DNA of 64,000 bases from Knufia peltigerae (lineage: Eukaryota; Ascomycota; Eurotiomycetes; Chaetothyriales; Trichomeriaceae), in contig JAPDRN010000077.1 of the NCBI GenBank assembly GCA_030247855.1, forward strand, positions 1 to 64,000, in the 5' to 3' direction. A model generated the notes under the pieces. The model ran no database searches. It was not told where the DNA came from and saw nothing but the letters and a program-made list of their open reading frames with translations. Of the stretch, positions 16,940 to 25,549 are shown one piece after another (position 1 is the first letter of the stretch; each line of letters opens with the position of its first letter). Made by a program: the position numbers and the translations under genes.

Positions 16940-17297
16940 CGCGCCTCCGTCGTACGCTCGTCGGATCCCGCACCTGGCCTCGACGGGCAACACCTGGGGC
17001 CATCAGCGTGCAGGCTGCCGGTGACGCCGGTCTCGGCAGCGCGCACCGGCCTCGCATCGCGGCGTCGCGGCGGCAGTGCATTCAACGTAAATCCCTGCCG
17101 GTCGCTTTTCCGTCTTGGCGGCGTGGGTGGCTGATGAACACCGTGCGCGGATCTCATTGCGCCCTCAGCGATGCCAGTCCTGACGGCAGCAGCGGGCCGG
17201 GCGGCTGGACATCACTGGATCCATGCGTTTGATTCACGATTGCATGAAGGGGCAGCCGGCAAGCTCACTTGCATCTCGAGATGAGCCGACGAGGATC
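16940..17297. other. Intergenic divergent region
   Basis: About 358 bp between the divergent PIG-L-like and GH13 genes. A 32-codon frame near 17134 lacks support. No clear operator or hairpin seen. Confidence 0.5.
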
Positions 17298-18890
17298 ATG
17301 ACCGTGACTGCGCGTCCACTCAAAGCGATCTACCAGGTTGACCCGTATCTTTTCCGTGACAGCGACGGTCTTGGCTGGGGCACGCTGGATGGGGTGACCG
17401 AGAAGCTGGATTATCTGCAATGGTTGGGTGTGAGCCATCTCTGGCTGTTGCCCTTCTATTGCAATGCCGGGCGCGACGGCGGCTATGACATCACCGACCA
17501 CTATCGCATCGATCCACGCCTCGGTGACGAGAAGGCATTCGAGCGCCTGGTGTCTGCTGCCGAAGACCGTGGAATCGGGATCCTGGTCGAACTGGTCATG
17601 CAGCACACCGCCAGCGCACACCCCTGGTTCGCGGCCGCCCGGGCGGGTGATCCGTACCGGCGACCCTGGTACCTGTGGAGCGACTGCATCCCTGATGACG
17701 GGCTGCAGCCGATGTTTCCACCTGTCGAGGCGTCAACCTGGACATGGGATGCGGAGGCCGAGGCGTTCAATCGCCACATGTTCTACCATCACGAGCCGGA
17801 TCTGGAACTCGCCCATCCGCCCGTGCGGGATGAGCTGCGACGGATCATGGCGTTCTGGCTGCAGCGCGGCGTCGCCGGATTCAGGGTGGACGCTGTGCCC
17901 TATATGGTTGAGCGCGCCCGGCACGCTGATCCTCGCGACGATGGGTTGTGGTTGCTTGAGGACATGCGCAAGGTCGCCGACAACCATCAGCGCGGCCTGC
18001 CACTCATCGGCGAAGCAGATGTCAGCGCCAGTCGCTACGGCGACTTCCTGCATGGGGGAAGGCGGCTTTCCCATCTGCTTGACTTCCATCTCAACAATCA
18101 TTTTTTCCTGGCGCTGGCGCGGGGCGATGCCCGGGTGCTGAGCGATGTCATGGCCGAGTATGGCCCGCATGCGCCTCCAGACACCCGCATCGCATGGCTG
18201 CGCAACAATGACGAGCTGGACCTGGAGCAGCTCTCCGCGCAGGAACGTGAGGAAGTGATGGCGCGCTTTGCCCCCGACCCCGGAATGCGCATCTACGGCC
18301 GAGGCATTCGGCGCCGTCTTGCGCCGATGCTCGGCGGGGATGTGCGTTGGCAAGCGATGGCGTGGGCGGCGTTGCTCTCGCTGGGGCAGGTGCCGGTGCT
18401 TCGATACGGAGAGGAGATTGGCCTGGGCGACTGTCTCGATCTGCCCGAGCGCAATGCGGTCCGGATGCCGATGCAGTGGCATGATGGCCCGGCGGGCGGA
18501 TTTACGGATGCACCGCATCACGCTTGGCGCAAGCCATTGGAAGCCGGACCTTTTGGCTACAGGACGATCAATGTCGCCGCGCAGCAGTCCGATCCAGACT
18601 CACTGCTTGGCCGCATCCGTGAGCTTCTTCACCAGCGCGCTGAACAGCCATTGTTGCAGGCCGGTCCCACCGTGCTGCCGTCGCATGCCCCTGCGCTGCT
18701 CGTGCTTCGATACGGCCATGGCCCGAAGCAGGCGCTCGCCCTGGTCAACTTCAACACGCAGCCGGTCTGGTTCGAGGTGCCCCTTGCAGGCCACCTCACC
18801 GCCATCGTCGCCCGCCATGCGGTGCTGCAGGGGCGCCGCTGCCTTCTGCAGGGGTACGGCTATGCGTGGCTGGTGGGCGGCGCGGAATGA
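17298..18890 (+). CDS. GH13 alpha-glucosyl enzyme, trehalose-synthase-like
   Basis: A 530-residue cytoplasmic GH13 protein of the trehalose synthase/maltose glucosyltransferase type, predicted to isomerise maltose to trehalose or to hydrolyse alpha-glucosides. Conserved regions: DGGYDITDHY, the nucleophile Asp in GFRVDAVPYM, the acid Glu in IGEADV, and NNDELD in place of the usual NHDELD. The stabilising His becoming Asn (NNDE) is notable. ATG 17298 has GAGG; an open frame starts at 17223. Trehalose synthesis fits the surrounding stress genes and the nearby glgX remnant. It overlaps the convergent LLM gene by 31 bp. Confidence 0.85.
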   Translation: MTVTARPLKAIYQVDPYLFRDSDGLGWGTLDGVTEKLDYLQWLGVSHLWLLPFYCNAGRDGGYDITDHYRIDPRLGDEKAFERLVSAAEDRGIGILVELVMQHTASAHPWFAAARAGDPYRRPWYLWSDCIPDDGLQPMFPPVEASTWTWDAEAEAFNRHMFYHHEPDLELAHPPVRDELRRIMAFWLQRGVAGFRVDAVPYMVERARHADPRDDGLWLLEDMRKVADNHQRGLPLIGEADVSASRYGDFLHGGRRLSHLLDFHLNNHFFLALARGDARVLSDVMAEYGPHAPPDTRIAWLRNNDELDLEQLSAQEREEVMARFAPDPGMRIYGRGIRRRLAPMLGGDVRWQAMAWAALLSLGQVPVLRYGEEIGLGDCLDLPERNAVRMPMQWHDGPAGGFTDAPHHAWRKPLEAGPFGYRTINVAAQQSDPDSLLGRIRELLHQRAEQPLLQAGPTVLPSHAPALLVLRYGHGPKQALALVNFNTQPVWFEVPLAGHLTAIVARHAVLQGRRCLLQGYGYAWLVGGAE

Positions 18891-19846
18891 CGTCGCAACG
18901 GCGGCAGGACATGCGCCGCGAAATCATCGATGAAGCGTTCCTGCTCGAGGTTGACGTTGTGCAGGTAGATGCGGTCGAAGCCCAACGACTGCAGTTGCTG
19001 TAGCCACGCAAGATGACGTTGCAGATCGGCGCTGACGTGTACGTGCTCGCGCAGCTGCAGTGCATCGACCTTGGCTGCGCATGCTTCGAACTGCTCGGGC
19101 TGGTCCAGCCCTTCAGCCAGGTCGGGTGGGAGGACGTTGGCGCTCCACTGCTGCAGCGCGCCGGCCAGTGCGGCCTCTTCTGAACGTGCATAGGACAGCT
19201 TGGCCTGCACGTACATTGGCTTGCCCAGGCCGCCAGCCGCCTCGAACGCGTTCACGACGCGGCGCAGTACCGGAAGGGGTTGGCTGATGGTGATCAAGCC
19301 ATCGGCCCAGCTCCCTACCCACCGTGCGGAGGCCTCGGTGACGGCCGCGCCCAGCAACGGTAGTGCAAGCAGCGGCCGGCTGTAGAGACGCGCGCTACGC
19401 AGTTCGAATGCGCCCGTGTGATCAACCCGCTCTCCCTGCCAGAGCCGGCGCATCACATCGGCGGCTTCCAGCAGGGCCTGTTGCCGCATCTCCTTGGACA
19501 GCCACGGCTTGCCGGTGATGCGTTCGTTGAGCGCTTCGCCCGTGCCCAGTGCCAACCAGACCCGGCCGGGTGCGAGCTGGTCAAGGGTCGCCGCCGCCTG
19601 TGCCACCAGCGCTGGATGCTGGCGCAGCATCGGGCACGTCACCATGCCCAGGGTAAGCGCACACTGCGCCGCCAACGCGCCGGACCAGACCCAACTGTGT
19701 CCGGATTGTCCCTGCGCCGACGTCCAGGGATGAAAATGGTCGGAGCACATCAGGGCATCGAATCCGGCGTGTTCGGCGCGGTGCGCCAACTCAAGAAGCG
19801 CTGCCGGCGCAAACTGCTCGTGCGAAGCGTGATAGCCGATCATCAT
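18860..19846 (-). CDS. LLM-class flavin oxidoreductase (non-F420 flavinoid type)
   Basis: A 328-residue TIM-barrel enzyme of the luciferase-like monooxygenase/F420 reductase superfamily, matching the branch found in organisms without F420 that is thought to use FMN. Visible features: IGYHASHEQFAP start, SDHFHPW near residue 40, the GTGEALNE loop, and the C-terminal IYLHNVN. Clustered starts TTG 19858, GTG 19849 and ATG 19846; ATG 19846 has the better ribosome site. Gene overlap with the convergent GH13 gene is at the 3' ends. Substrate unknown. Confidence 0.87.
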   Translation of the reverse strand: MMIGYHASHEQFAPAALLELAHRAEHAGFDALMCSDHFHPWTSAQGQSGHSWVWSGALAAQCALTLGMVTCPMLRQHPALVAQAAATLDQLAPGRVWLALGTGEALNERITGKPWLSKEMRQQALLEAADVMRRLWQGERVDHTGAFELRSARLYSRPLLALPLLGAAVTEASARWVGSWADGLITISQPLPVLRRVVNAFEAAGGLGKPMYVQAKLSYARSEEAALAGALQQWSANVLPPDLAEGLDQPEQFEACAAKVDALQLREHVHVSADLQRHLAWLQQLQSLGFDRIYLHNVNLEQERFIDDFAAHVLPPLRRHSAPPTSHA

Positions 19847-19905
19847 CACTGGATCCAAGCGGAATGTGGACGCAATGGCAACACCGGCGACGGTAAAACC
19901 GCGTC

Positions 19906-20289
19906 ATGAAAACATCTTCTTCCTGTATCGGCCACCGCCGCTGGGCAATTGCCGAGGGCTACATTCCTGCGTGGAGCAATGGCCCGTCACCCGAGATGGA
20001 AAGCCATGAGACGTGCTGCGTGCTCAACGCGGGCGACCATGATGCGCACGTGCTTCTAACGCTGTATTTCGAGGACCGCGAGCCGCTGGGGCCCTTCGGC
20101 TTCGTGGTGCCCGCCCGCCGCACGCGCCACCTGCGGTTCAATGACCTGCAGGACCCGGCGCCGATACCGCGTGGCACTGGTTTCGCCAGCCTCATCGAAT
20201 CGGATCACCCGGTCGTGGTGCAGCATACCCGGCTGGATTCAAGGCAGGCCGCCAACAGCATCATGACCACCATCGCGCACCCGTTGTGA
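19906..20289 (+). CDS. Sensory rhodopsin transducer (ASRT) family protein
   Basis: A 127-residue beta-rich protein of the Anabaena sensory rhodopsin transducer family: RRWAIAEGYIP, the HETCCVLNAG core, LTLYFEDREP and the C-terminal VVQHTRLDS are typical. In Anabaena the soluble tetramer binds the rhodopsin and DNA; most relatives occur without a rhodopsin and may bind small molecules or sugars. No rhodopsin gene is visible here. ATG 19906 has only a weak site. It is divergent from the LLM gene across 59 bp and followed by a T-tract terminator. Confidence 0.9.
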   Translation: MKTSSSCIGHRRWAIAEGYIPAWSNGPSPEMESHETCCVLNAGDHDAHVLLTLYFEDREPLGPFGFVVPARRTRHLRFNDLQDPAPIPRGTGFASLIESDHPVVVQHTRLDSRQAANSIMTTIAHPL

Positions 20290-20321
20290 AGCCTGCGATG
20301 GATGTCGTCGACATGGCAGCC

Positions 20322-20343
20322 ACGCCGCCGGGCCGCGTTTTTT
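20322..20343 (+). terminator. Likely intrinsic terminator after the ASRT gene
   Basis: A short GC hairpin (ACGCCGC pairing with GCCGCGT, one mismatch) followed by TTTTTT at 20338-20343, 33 bp after the stop. Confidence 0.55.
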
Positions 20344-20392
20344 ACCACTGCACGGCGAGACTGGACGCCCCTGCCACACACGGAGCCAGACG

Positions 20393-21259
20393 ATGCCGAC
20401 CCCCAACTATCCACGCCCGCCATTTCCACGCCAGCAGCAGCGCTTCCCCGGGAAGACCGCACCGATGCAGCCTCAACCGGATCACGGAGAAGACAGCTAC
20501 GTGGGCCATGGTCTGCTGACCGGCCGCAAGGCACTCATCACCGGCGGAGACAGTGGTATCGGTGCCGCCGTCGCCATTGCTTTCGCGCGCGAAGGCGCAG
20601 ACGTGGCAATCGCCTTTCTTGAGGGCGAGCAGGACGATGCACGCCATGTCCAGCAACAGATCGAGCAGGCGGGGCGCAAGGCGGTGCTGGTGCCGTGTGA
20701 CATCAGTGATCCGGCGCAGGCGCGCAGCCTGGTTGACAGGGTGGCCAGCGAGCTCGATGGACTGGACATCCTGGTCAACAACGCGGCCTATCAGCGCTAT
20801 TACGAGAGCCTGGACGACATCACCCTGGAGGACTGGCAGCGCACGTTCGATACCAATGTGCACGCGGTCTTCAATCTCAGCCGGCTATGTGTTCCGCACC
20901 TGCAGGGCGGCGGCGCGATCATCAATACCGCCTCGGTCAACTCCAAGAAGCCGACGCCCAACATCCTTCCCTACTCGGCCACCAAGGGGGCAGTGGCCAA
21001 CCTGACCATCGGCTTGGCGGGGCTGCTTGCAGAACAGCAGATCCGGGTCAACGCCGTGTTGCCGGGCCCCATCTGGACGCCGTTCATCCCTGCGGGCATG
21101 GCCGCCGAAGAGGTGGAGCAGTTCGGTTCGCAGACGCCATTTGGGCGCCCCGGGCAGCCAGCAGAGCTCGCTTCGGCGTACGTGATGCTCGCCTCGGATA
21201 CGGCAAGCTACACATCCGGTGCGCTTCTGACCGTCTCCGGCGGCGCGGTCACGCTCTGA
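20393..21259 (+). CDS. SDR-family oxidoreductase, YghA/GSP39-like
   Basis: A 288-residue short-chain dehydrogenase with the extended N-terminal Pro-rich lead of the YghA/general-stress-protein-39 branch. Cofactor motif TGGDSGIG near residue 50, NNAA, the catalytic Ser in ASVNSKK and YSATK Tyr-Lys pair are present, so it should be active, probably with NADP. ATG 20393 with GGAG eight bases before. The mscS-like gene starts three bases after its stop, so they are co-transcribed. A stress role is inferred from relatives and context. Confidence 0.92.
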   Translation: MPTPNYPRPPFPRQQQRFPGKTAPMQPQPDHGEDSYVGHGLLTGRKALITGGDSGIGAAVAIAFAREGADVAIAFLEGEQDDARHVQQQIEQAGRKAVLVPCDISDPAQARSLVDRVASELDGLDILVNNAAYQRYYESLDDITLEDWQRTFDTNVHAVFNLSRLCVPHLQGGGAIINTASVNSKKPTPNILPYSATKGAVANLTIGLAGLLAEQQIRVNAVLPGPIWTPFIPAGMAAEEVEQFGSQTPFGRPGQPAELASAYVMLASDTASYTSGALLTVSGGAVTL

Positions 21260-21262
21260 CAG

Positions 21263-21871
21263 ATGTTCGGTCTGCCGCCATGGTTCATGGATTGGCTCAC
21301 GGTGGTGGTACCCGTGGCCGAGATACTTCTGACCCTCGGGCTGGCGTGGCTGCTGGTGCGGGCACTTGCCTGGGCCCTGCAGCGGGCCAGGCAGCGCGGT
21401 CGATTGGCTCCGGAACTGCATGCCGGGCTGCGCCGTGGTGGTGCCCTGCTGATCTACCTGGCCGCCGGTCTTCTGGTGCTGGAACGGCTTGGGGTGTCAC
21501 GGTCGGTGTTGTGGACTGCGCTCACCGGATTCATGGCGGTCGGCGCAGTTGCATTCTTCGCAGCATGGAGTGTGCTGTCCAATCTGTTCTGCTCGTTTCT
21601 CATCGTTGCCACCCGTCCATTCCGCATCAACGATGTCATCGAGGTTCTGGAGAATGTGGACAAGCCCGGTCTCTGCGGCCAGGTTGTGGACATCAACCTG
21701 ATCTATACCACGCTGATCGATCGCGCCGAAGGGGCGCGTGGTTGCCTGCTCCGCGTTCCGAACTCGCTCTTTTTCCAGCGGATCACCCGGCACCGCGGCG
21801 CCAGCCAGGAGCGCATCACCCCGCTTCACTACAGCAGCCACCACCCTGCACCGCCGGCCGGGCCCGTCTGA
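21263..21871 (+). CDS. Small MscS-type mechanosensitive channel
   Basis: A 202-residue inner-membrane channel protein of the MscS family. It has three hydrophobic segments, the pore-lining Gly/Ala pattern (FMAVGAVAFFAAWSVLSNLFCSF) near residues 90-112, and the beta domain start RPFRINDVIEV. The C-terminal alpha/beta cage of full MscS is missing, so this is the short form. Follows the SDR gene by three bases. Likely involved in turgor relief along with the stress island. Confidence 0.88.
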   Translation: MFGLPPWFMDWLTVVVPVAEILLTLGLAWLLVRALAWALQRARQRGRLAPELHAGLRRGGALLIYLAAGLLVLERLGVSRSVLWTALTGFMAVGAVAFFAAWSVLSNLFCSFLIVATRPFRINDVIEVLENVDKPGLCGQVVDINLIYTTLIDRAEGARGCLLRVPNSLFFQRITRHRGASQERITPLHYSSHHPAPPAGPV

Positions 21872-21953
21872 GGTATGACGACCTTGATCCTGCTGAGGCG
21901 GTTTATCAACCCACCGCACGCCACTCCAAGCGGCGCTGCGCCGGAGAGCTGAC

Positions 21954-22166
21954 ATGAATGAAAAGAAGTTGCGGGACGACCTGCCCTTCAATCCGGGTGC
22001 CAATGTGGACGACGCCTCGAAAGCCCATACGCCTGACCAGCGGCGCAACGACAGGGCGACGTGGAAGGAACATGACATGCCGGACGACGGCAAGGGGCAA
22101 AAGGCCGTGCCCGAAGACTACAAACGCCCCGACCCGGATCCCACCGGTAGGCAGCAAGAGCGCTGA
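21954..22166 (+). CDS. Small hydrophilic hypothetical protein
   Basis: A 70-residue, highly charged, disordered protein (MNEKKLRDDLPF start, KRPDPDPTGRQQER end) with no recognised family. CGGAGAG lies six bases before ATG. Its Asp/Lys/Pro composition resembles small stress proteins. On the same strand after mscS; a gap of 82 bp. Confidence 0.6.
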   Translation: MNEKKLRDDLPFNPGANVDDASKAHTPDQRRNDRATWKEHDMPDDGKGQKAVPEDYKRPDPDPTGRQQER

Positions 22167-22189
22167 CATTGGCCGGCGCCTCGCCTTCT

Positions 22190-22617
22190 GAGGGGCCGCG
22201 CAGGCGGGCACGGCTTCCCACCGCGTCGGGGAGCCATGTCCGGCCGGATTTCTCAGGAAGTGATCTTCTACATCGTCAGCCAGTACCGGAGCCGCTACAT
22301 GCCAGCACGTCACCGGAGGCTTGGAACACTTGTGGTTGTTCGCCCGCGTTGAACAGCAGGGCGAGGCTGACATGGCGACCGGGTTCGCGCAGCCCGCTGT
22401 CTGGGCTGCGTCCTTCAAGCACTATCAGCAACGCCCGCAGCTCCGGGTCATGCCAGTCGGCTTCCTCGATGCGATGGCCGTCGGGATGACGCCAGTCGAT
22501 GTCGCGCAGCCTCAACACTTCGTCATACTCGCCACGCAGGAAACGGTTGCGACGCAGCAGGCCATATCGGCGCCGTAGTGACAGCGCCCTCCGTACGAAT
22601 GCGACCTGCGCCTGTGC
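22190..22617 (-). pseudogene. glgX: C-terminal remnant of glycogen debranching enzyme GlgX
   Basis: The minus-strand frame from about 22617 to 22276 matches the GlgX C-terminus: FVRRALSLRRRYGLLRRNRFLRG, then WRHPDGHRIEEADWHDPELRAL and LALLFNAGEQ. The catalytic GH13 barrel and all upstream residues are absent, and the final part seems to continue in a second frame toward 22190 (PPVTCWH). GlgX debranches limit dextrin and lies near treS-type genes in this group. The remnant shows that a larger glycogen/trehalose block has been lost or moved. The rest of this stretch, 22167-22754, holds no other gene. Confidence 0.75.
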
Positions 22618-22754
22618 CGGATTACCGTGATGCGTCACGGTGAATGGCGTGAACCATCGACCGGGTATGATGCCGACTTTCTCGCACTTGCCGCGATGCA
22701 ACGCGCGCGTTGCTGTTGGCTACGCGCCGGTGCAGCTGAGACCCCACTTACTTC

Positions 22755-24002
22755 ATGCTCGCTTCCTATTCCCCCCTCATCATCTGGGCGGCCGTGGCCG
22801 TTGCCACCGTCGGCCTGCTGTTCCGGCCATTCCGCATTCCCGAATACGTATGGGCGCTGGGCGCTGCCGCGCTGCTTCCGCTGCTCGGGGCGGTGTCGCT
22901 TGGCACGACCTGGCACGCGGTTGCCGAGGGGCGGGACGTCTACCTGTTCCTGATCGGCATGATGGTGCTGGCCGAGCTGGCGCGGCGCGAGGGCCTGTTC
23001 GACTGGCTGGCGCTGTATGCGGTGCGGCATGCCGGCGGCTCGGGGCGGCGCCTGTTCGACCTGGTATTCCTGGTCGGCACGGTGGTAACGGTGTTCCTGT
23101 CCAACGATGCCACGGCGGTGGTGCTGACACCTGCCGTCTATGCGGCATGCAAGGCGGCCCGCGCCAATCCCCTCCCCTATCTGTTTGTTTGTGCGTTCAT
23201 CGCCAATGCGGCCAGCTTCGTGCTGCCCATTTCGAACCCGGCCAACCTGGTGGTGTACGGCAACCACATGCCGCCGCTGCTGCAGTGGCTGGCGCAGTTC
23301 GCGCTGCCCTCGCTGGCCGCGATCGGTGCCACGTATCTGGTGCTGCGCTGGGTGCATCGCCGCGAGATCGCACAACCGTTGGCAGCATCGCCCGAGCATC
23401 GCCCACTTACCGAGGGTGGCCGACTGAGTGCGCTGGGCGTGTTGTTCACCGGCACCGTGCTGCTGGTGACCTCCGCAATGAACGGCCCATTGGGCCTGAC
23501 TACGTTCTGTGCGGGCGCGCTGAGCGTCGCGGTGGTGGCGATCCGCCAGCGGCGCGGCCCGCTGCCGCTGTTGCGCCACGTGTCGTGGGGCGTGCTGCCG
23601 CTGGTGGCCGGGCTGTTCGTGCTGGTTGAAGCGGTGTCGCAGACCGGTGTCATCCAGACGGCGGCCAGCAACCTGCAGGCGCTGGCGCAGACCTCGCCGC
23701 ACCAGGCGGGCTGGCTGGCCGGCGCCGCAGCCGCACTGCTCAGCAATGTGGCCAACAACCTGCCGGTGGGTCTTGCTGCCGGCTCGCTGGGCCAGATGGC
23801 CGAGCTGCCGGCGCAGACGCGCGCGGCGTTGCTGATCGGCGTGGATCTGGGCCCGAACCTGTCGGTGACCGGCTCGCTGGCCACCATGCTGTGGCTGGTG
23901 GCGCTGCGCCGCGAAGGCGAACATATCAGCGCGCTCGACTTCCTGCGGGTCGGCGCGCTGGTGATGCCGCCCGCGCTGATCGGGGCGTTGCTGCTGCTCT
24001 GA
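22755..24002 (+). CDS. ArsB/SLC13-type ion transporter
   Basis: A 415-residue inner-membrane carrier with about 11 helices, matching the ArsB/NhaD/citrate-transporter superfamily. Landmarks are FLSNDATAVVLTPAVYA and ISNPANLVVYG in the first half and LLSNVANNLPVGLAAG plus DLGPNLSVTGSLATMLW in the second, the duplicated SNDxT/SNxxN discontinuous helices. Arsenite export is the usual annotation, but no arsR, arsC or arsA is next to it, so specificity is uncertain. ATG 22755 has a weak ribosome site. Convergent with the ClC gene 24 bp away. Confidence 0.85.
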   Translation: MLASYSPLIIWAAVAVATVGLLFRPFRIPEYVWALGAAALLPLLGAVSLGTTWHAVAEGRDVYLFLIGMMVLAELARREGLFDWLALYAVRHAGGSGRRLFDLVFLVGTVVTVFLSNDATAVVLTPAVYAACKAARANPLPYLFVCAFIANAASFVLPISNPANLVVYGNHMPPLLQWLAQFALPSLAAIGATYLVLRWVHRREIAQPLAASPEHRPLTEGGRLSALGVLFTGTVLLVTSAMNGPLGLTTFCAGALSVAVVAIRQRRGPLPLLRHVSWGVLPLVAGLFVLVEAVSQTGVIQTAASNLQALAQTSPHQAGWLAGAAAALLSNVANNLPVGLAAGSLGQMAELPAQTRAALLIGVDLGPNLSVTGSLATMLWLVALRREGEHISALDFLRVGALVMPPALIGALLLL

Positions 24003-24026
24003 TCAGCACGCGGGCTGGAACGGCAC

Positions 24027-25376
24027 CTAGTCCTTAGGACGTGGTGCAGCTGTGACTTTCTGGCCGCCATCAACTGCGCTGCTGGCCAGCAGCTGTTCGG
24101 CCAGCCCGCGGTAGATCGGCACCCGGCAGACCATGCCGGACACGCCCCGGGCAATCAGCACGGTGGCCAGGATCGGCAGCAGCAGATCGCCGCTGTCGGT
24201 CAGTTCCAGCGAGATCACCGCCGAGGTCAGTGGCGCCTGGGTCACGCCTGTCAGGTAGGCGCACATGCCCAGCAGCACGAACGCCTTCGGATCCACCGCC
24301 GGCATCAGCACCGCCAGGTTGTGTCCCAGCCCTGCCCCCACCGCGAGCGCTGGCGAGAACAATCCACCTGGGATGCCCGCCACGTAGGACGCCAGATTGG
24401 CGAGCAGCTTCATCAGGCCGAGCTCATGACCGACGATCGCCTGGCCCTGCACCAGACTGCGCGCCTGCTCGTAGCCGGTACCAAACGCGCCGTCGCCGAA
24501 CAGCAGCGCCAGCACCACCACGATCAAGCCGCAGGCAGCGGCCAGTACCACGGGATGGTCCCGCTTGAGCCTGCCCAGCCAGCGCGGATGACCGGACATG
24601 GTCAGCAGTACGATCCGCGCGAACAGTCCGCCCAGCAGGCCGGCGACCACGCCGCACAGCACAATGGCGCCCCAGGCCTGGCCCAATGGCAGCAACGCCG
24701 AGACGTGCCCGAAGTAGGTGTAATTGCCCAGCAGGCCCAGGGACACCACGCCGCCCACGATGACCGCCGTGAGCAGGGTGCCCGAGAAGCGGTGCTCGAA
24801 GCGCCCACTCAACTCTTCGATGGCGAACACGATGCCCGCCAGCGGCGTATTGAAGGCCGCGGCGATGCCGGCCGCACCACCTGCCAGCAGGAAGTGCGAC
24901 AGTTCGCGGGGGTCCTTGAATCCGAACCAGCGCCCGAACAGGTACATCAGGCTGGCACCCACGTGCACGGTAGGGCCCTCGCGGCCCACCGACGCTCCTC
25001 CAAGCAGGGACAGCGAGGTCAGCAGCAGTTTGCCCGCCGAAACCGCAGGCGAGAGGTTGACTTGCCTGAATTGCGGGTCCGGTTGTTCCAGCGACGCGAT
25101 GACCTGCGGAATACCGCTGCCGCGGGTGGGCCTGAGCGCGCCGGCGGTCAGCCAGGCCAGCAGTGCGAAGATGCCCGGCGTAAGCAGCAACGCCCACCAG
25201 GGGGAATGGGCGATGACGCGCTGGAAGACATGGAAGGCGGCATCACTGGCCTTGGCGAACACGATGGCAACCAGCGCCACCGCCACCGCGCCGCTCCACA
25301 ATGCCGCGCGCCGGCGCCATCCTTCGGTCAGCACCATCGCTGAAATACGTGCGCGGAGACGTTGAAGATCGAACAT
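24027..25376 (-). CDS. ClC-family chloride channel/antiporter
   Basis: A 449-residue integral membrane ClC protein. The selectivity signatures GSGIPQV, GREGPTVHVG (with the gating Glu near residue 133) and GIPGGLFSPALAVG are all present, so H+/Cl- exchange is likely if the proton-path Glu is kept. The C-terminus is short with no CBS domains, like ClcA/ClcB of proteobacteria. Probable role in acid resistance or charge balance. Convergent with the ArsB-like gene; 173 bp of GC-rich spacer behind it holds nothing recognised. Confidence 0.93.
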   Translation of the reverse strand: MFDLQRLRARISAMVLTEGWRRRAALWSGAVAVALVAIVFAKASDAAFHVFQRVIAHSPWWALLLTPGIFALLAWLTAGALRPTRGSGIPQVIASLEQPDPQFRQVNLSPAVSAGKLLLTSLSLLGGASVGREGPTVHVGASLMYLFGRWFGFKDPRELSHFLLAGGAAGIAAAFNTPLAGIVFAIEELSGRFEHRFSGTLLTAVIVGGVVSLGLLGNYTYFGHVSALLPLGQAWGAIVLCGVVAGLLGGLFARIVLLTMSGHPRWLGRLKRDHPVVLAAACGLIVVVLALLFGDGAFGTGYEQARSLVQGQAIVGHELGLMKLLANLASYVAGIPGGLFSPALAVGAGLGHNLAVLMPAVDPKAFVLLGMCAYLTGVTQAPLTSAVISLELTDSGDLLLPILATVLIARGVSGMVCRVPIYRGLAEQLLASSAVDGGQKVTAAPRPKD

Positions 25377-25549
25377 CGGGTAATTCTGCGAGCGCGCGTG
25401 GCATCAGGGAAGTGGCTAGTGTGGCGGTTGAACCTGCCGCATCCGGTGAAGGGCAGCGCTATCGCTACCTGCTGCCGGAGCCGGAGCCGGTAGCGCCGGT
25501 GCAGCCAAGCAGCCGCGGGCAACCCGGAGAACCTGCAGAGGATTGGCAA

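Noticed and set aside
22635..25343. Long frames antisense to the ArsB-like and ClC genes
   Set aside because: Overlap well-supported membrane protein genes and have no domain or signal.
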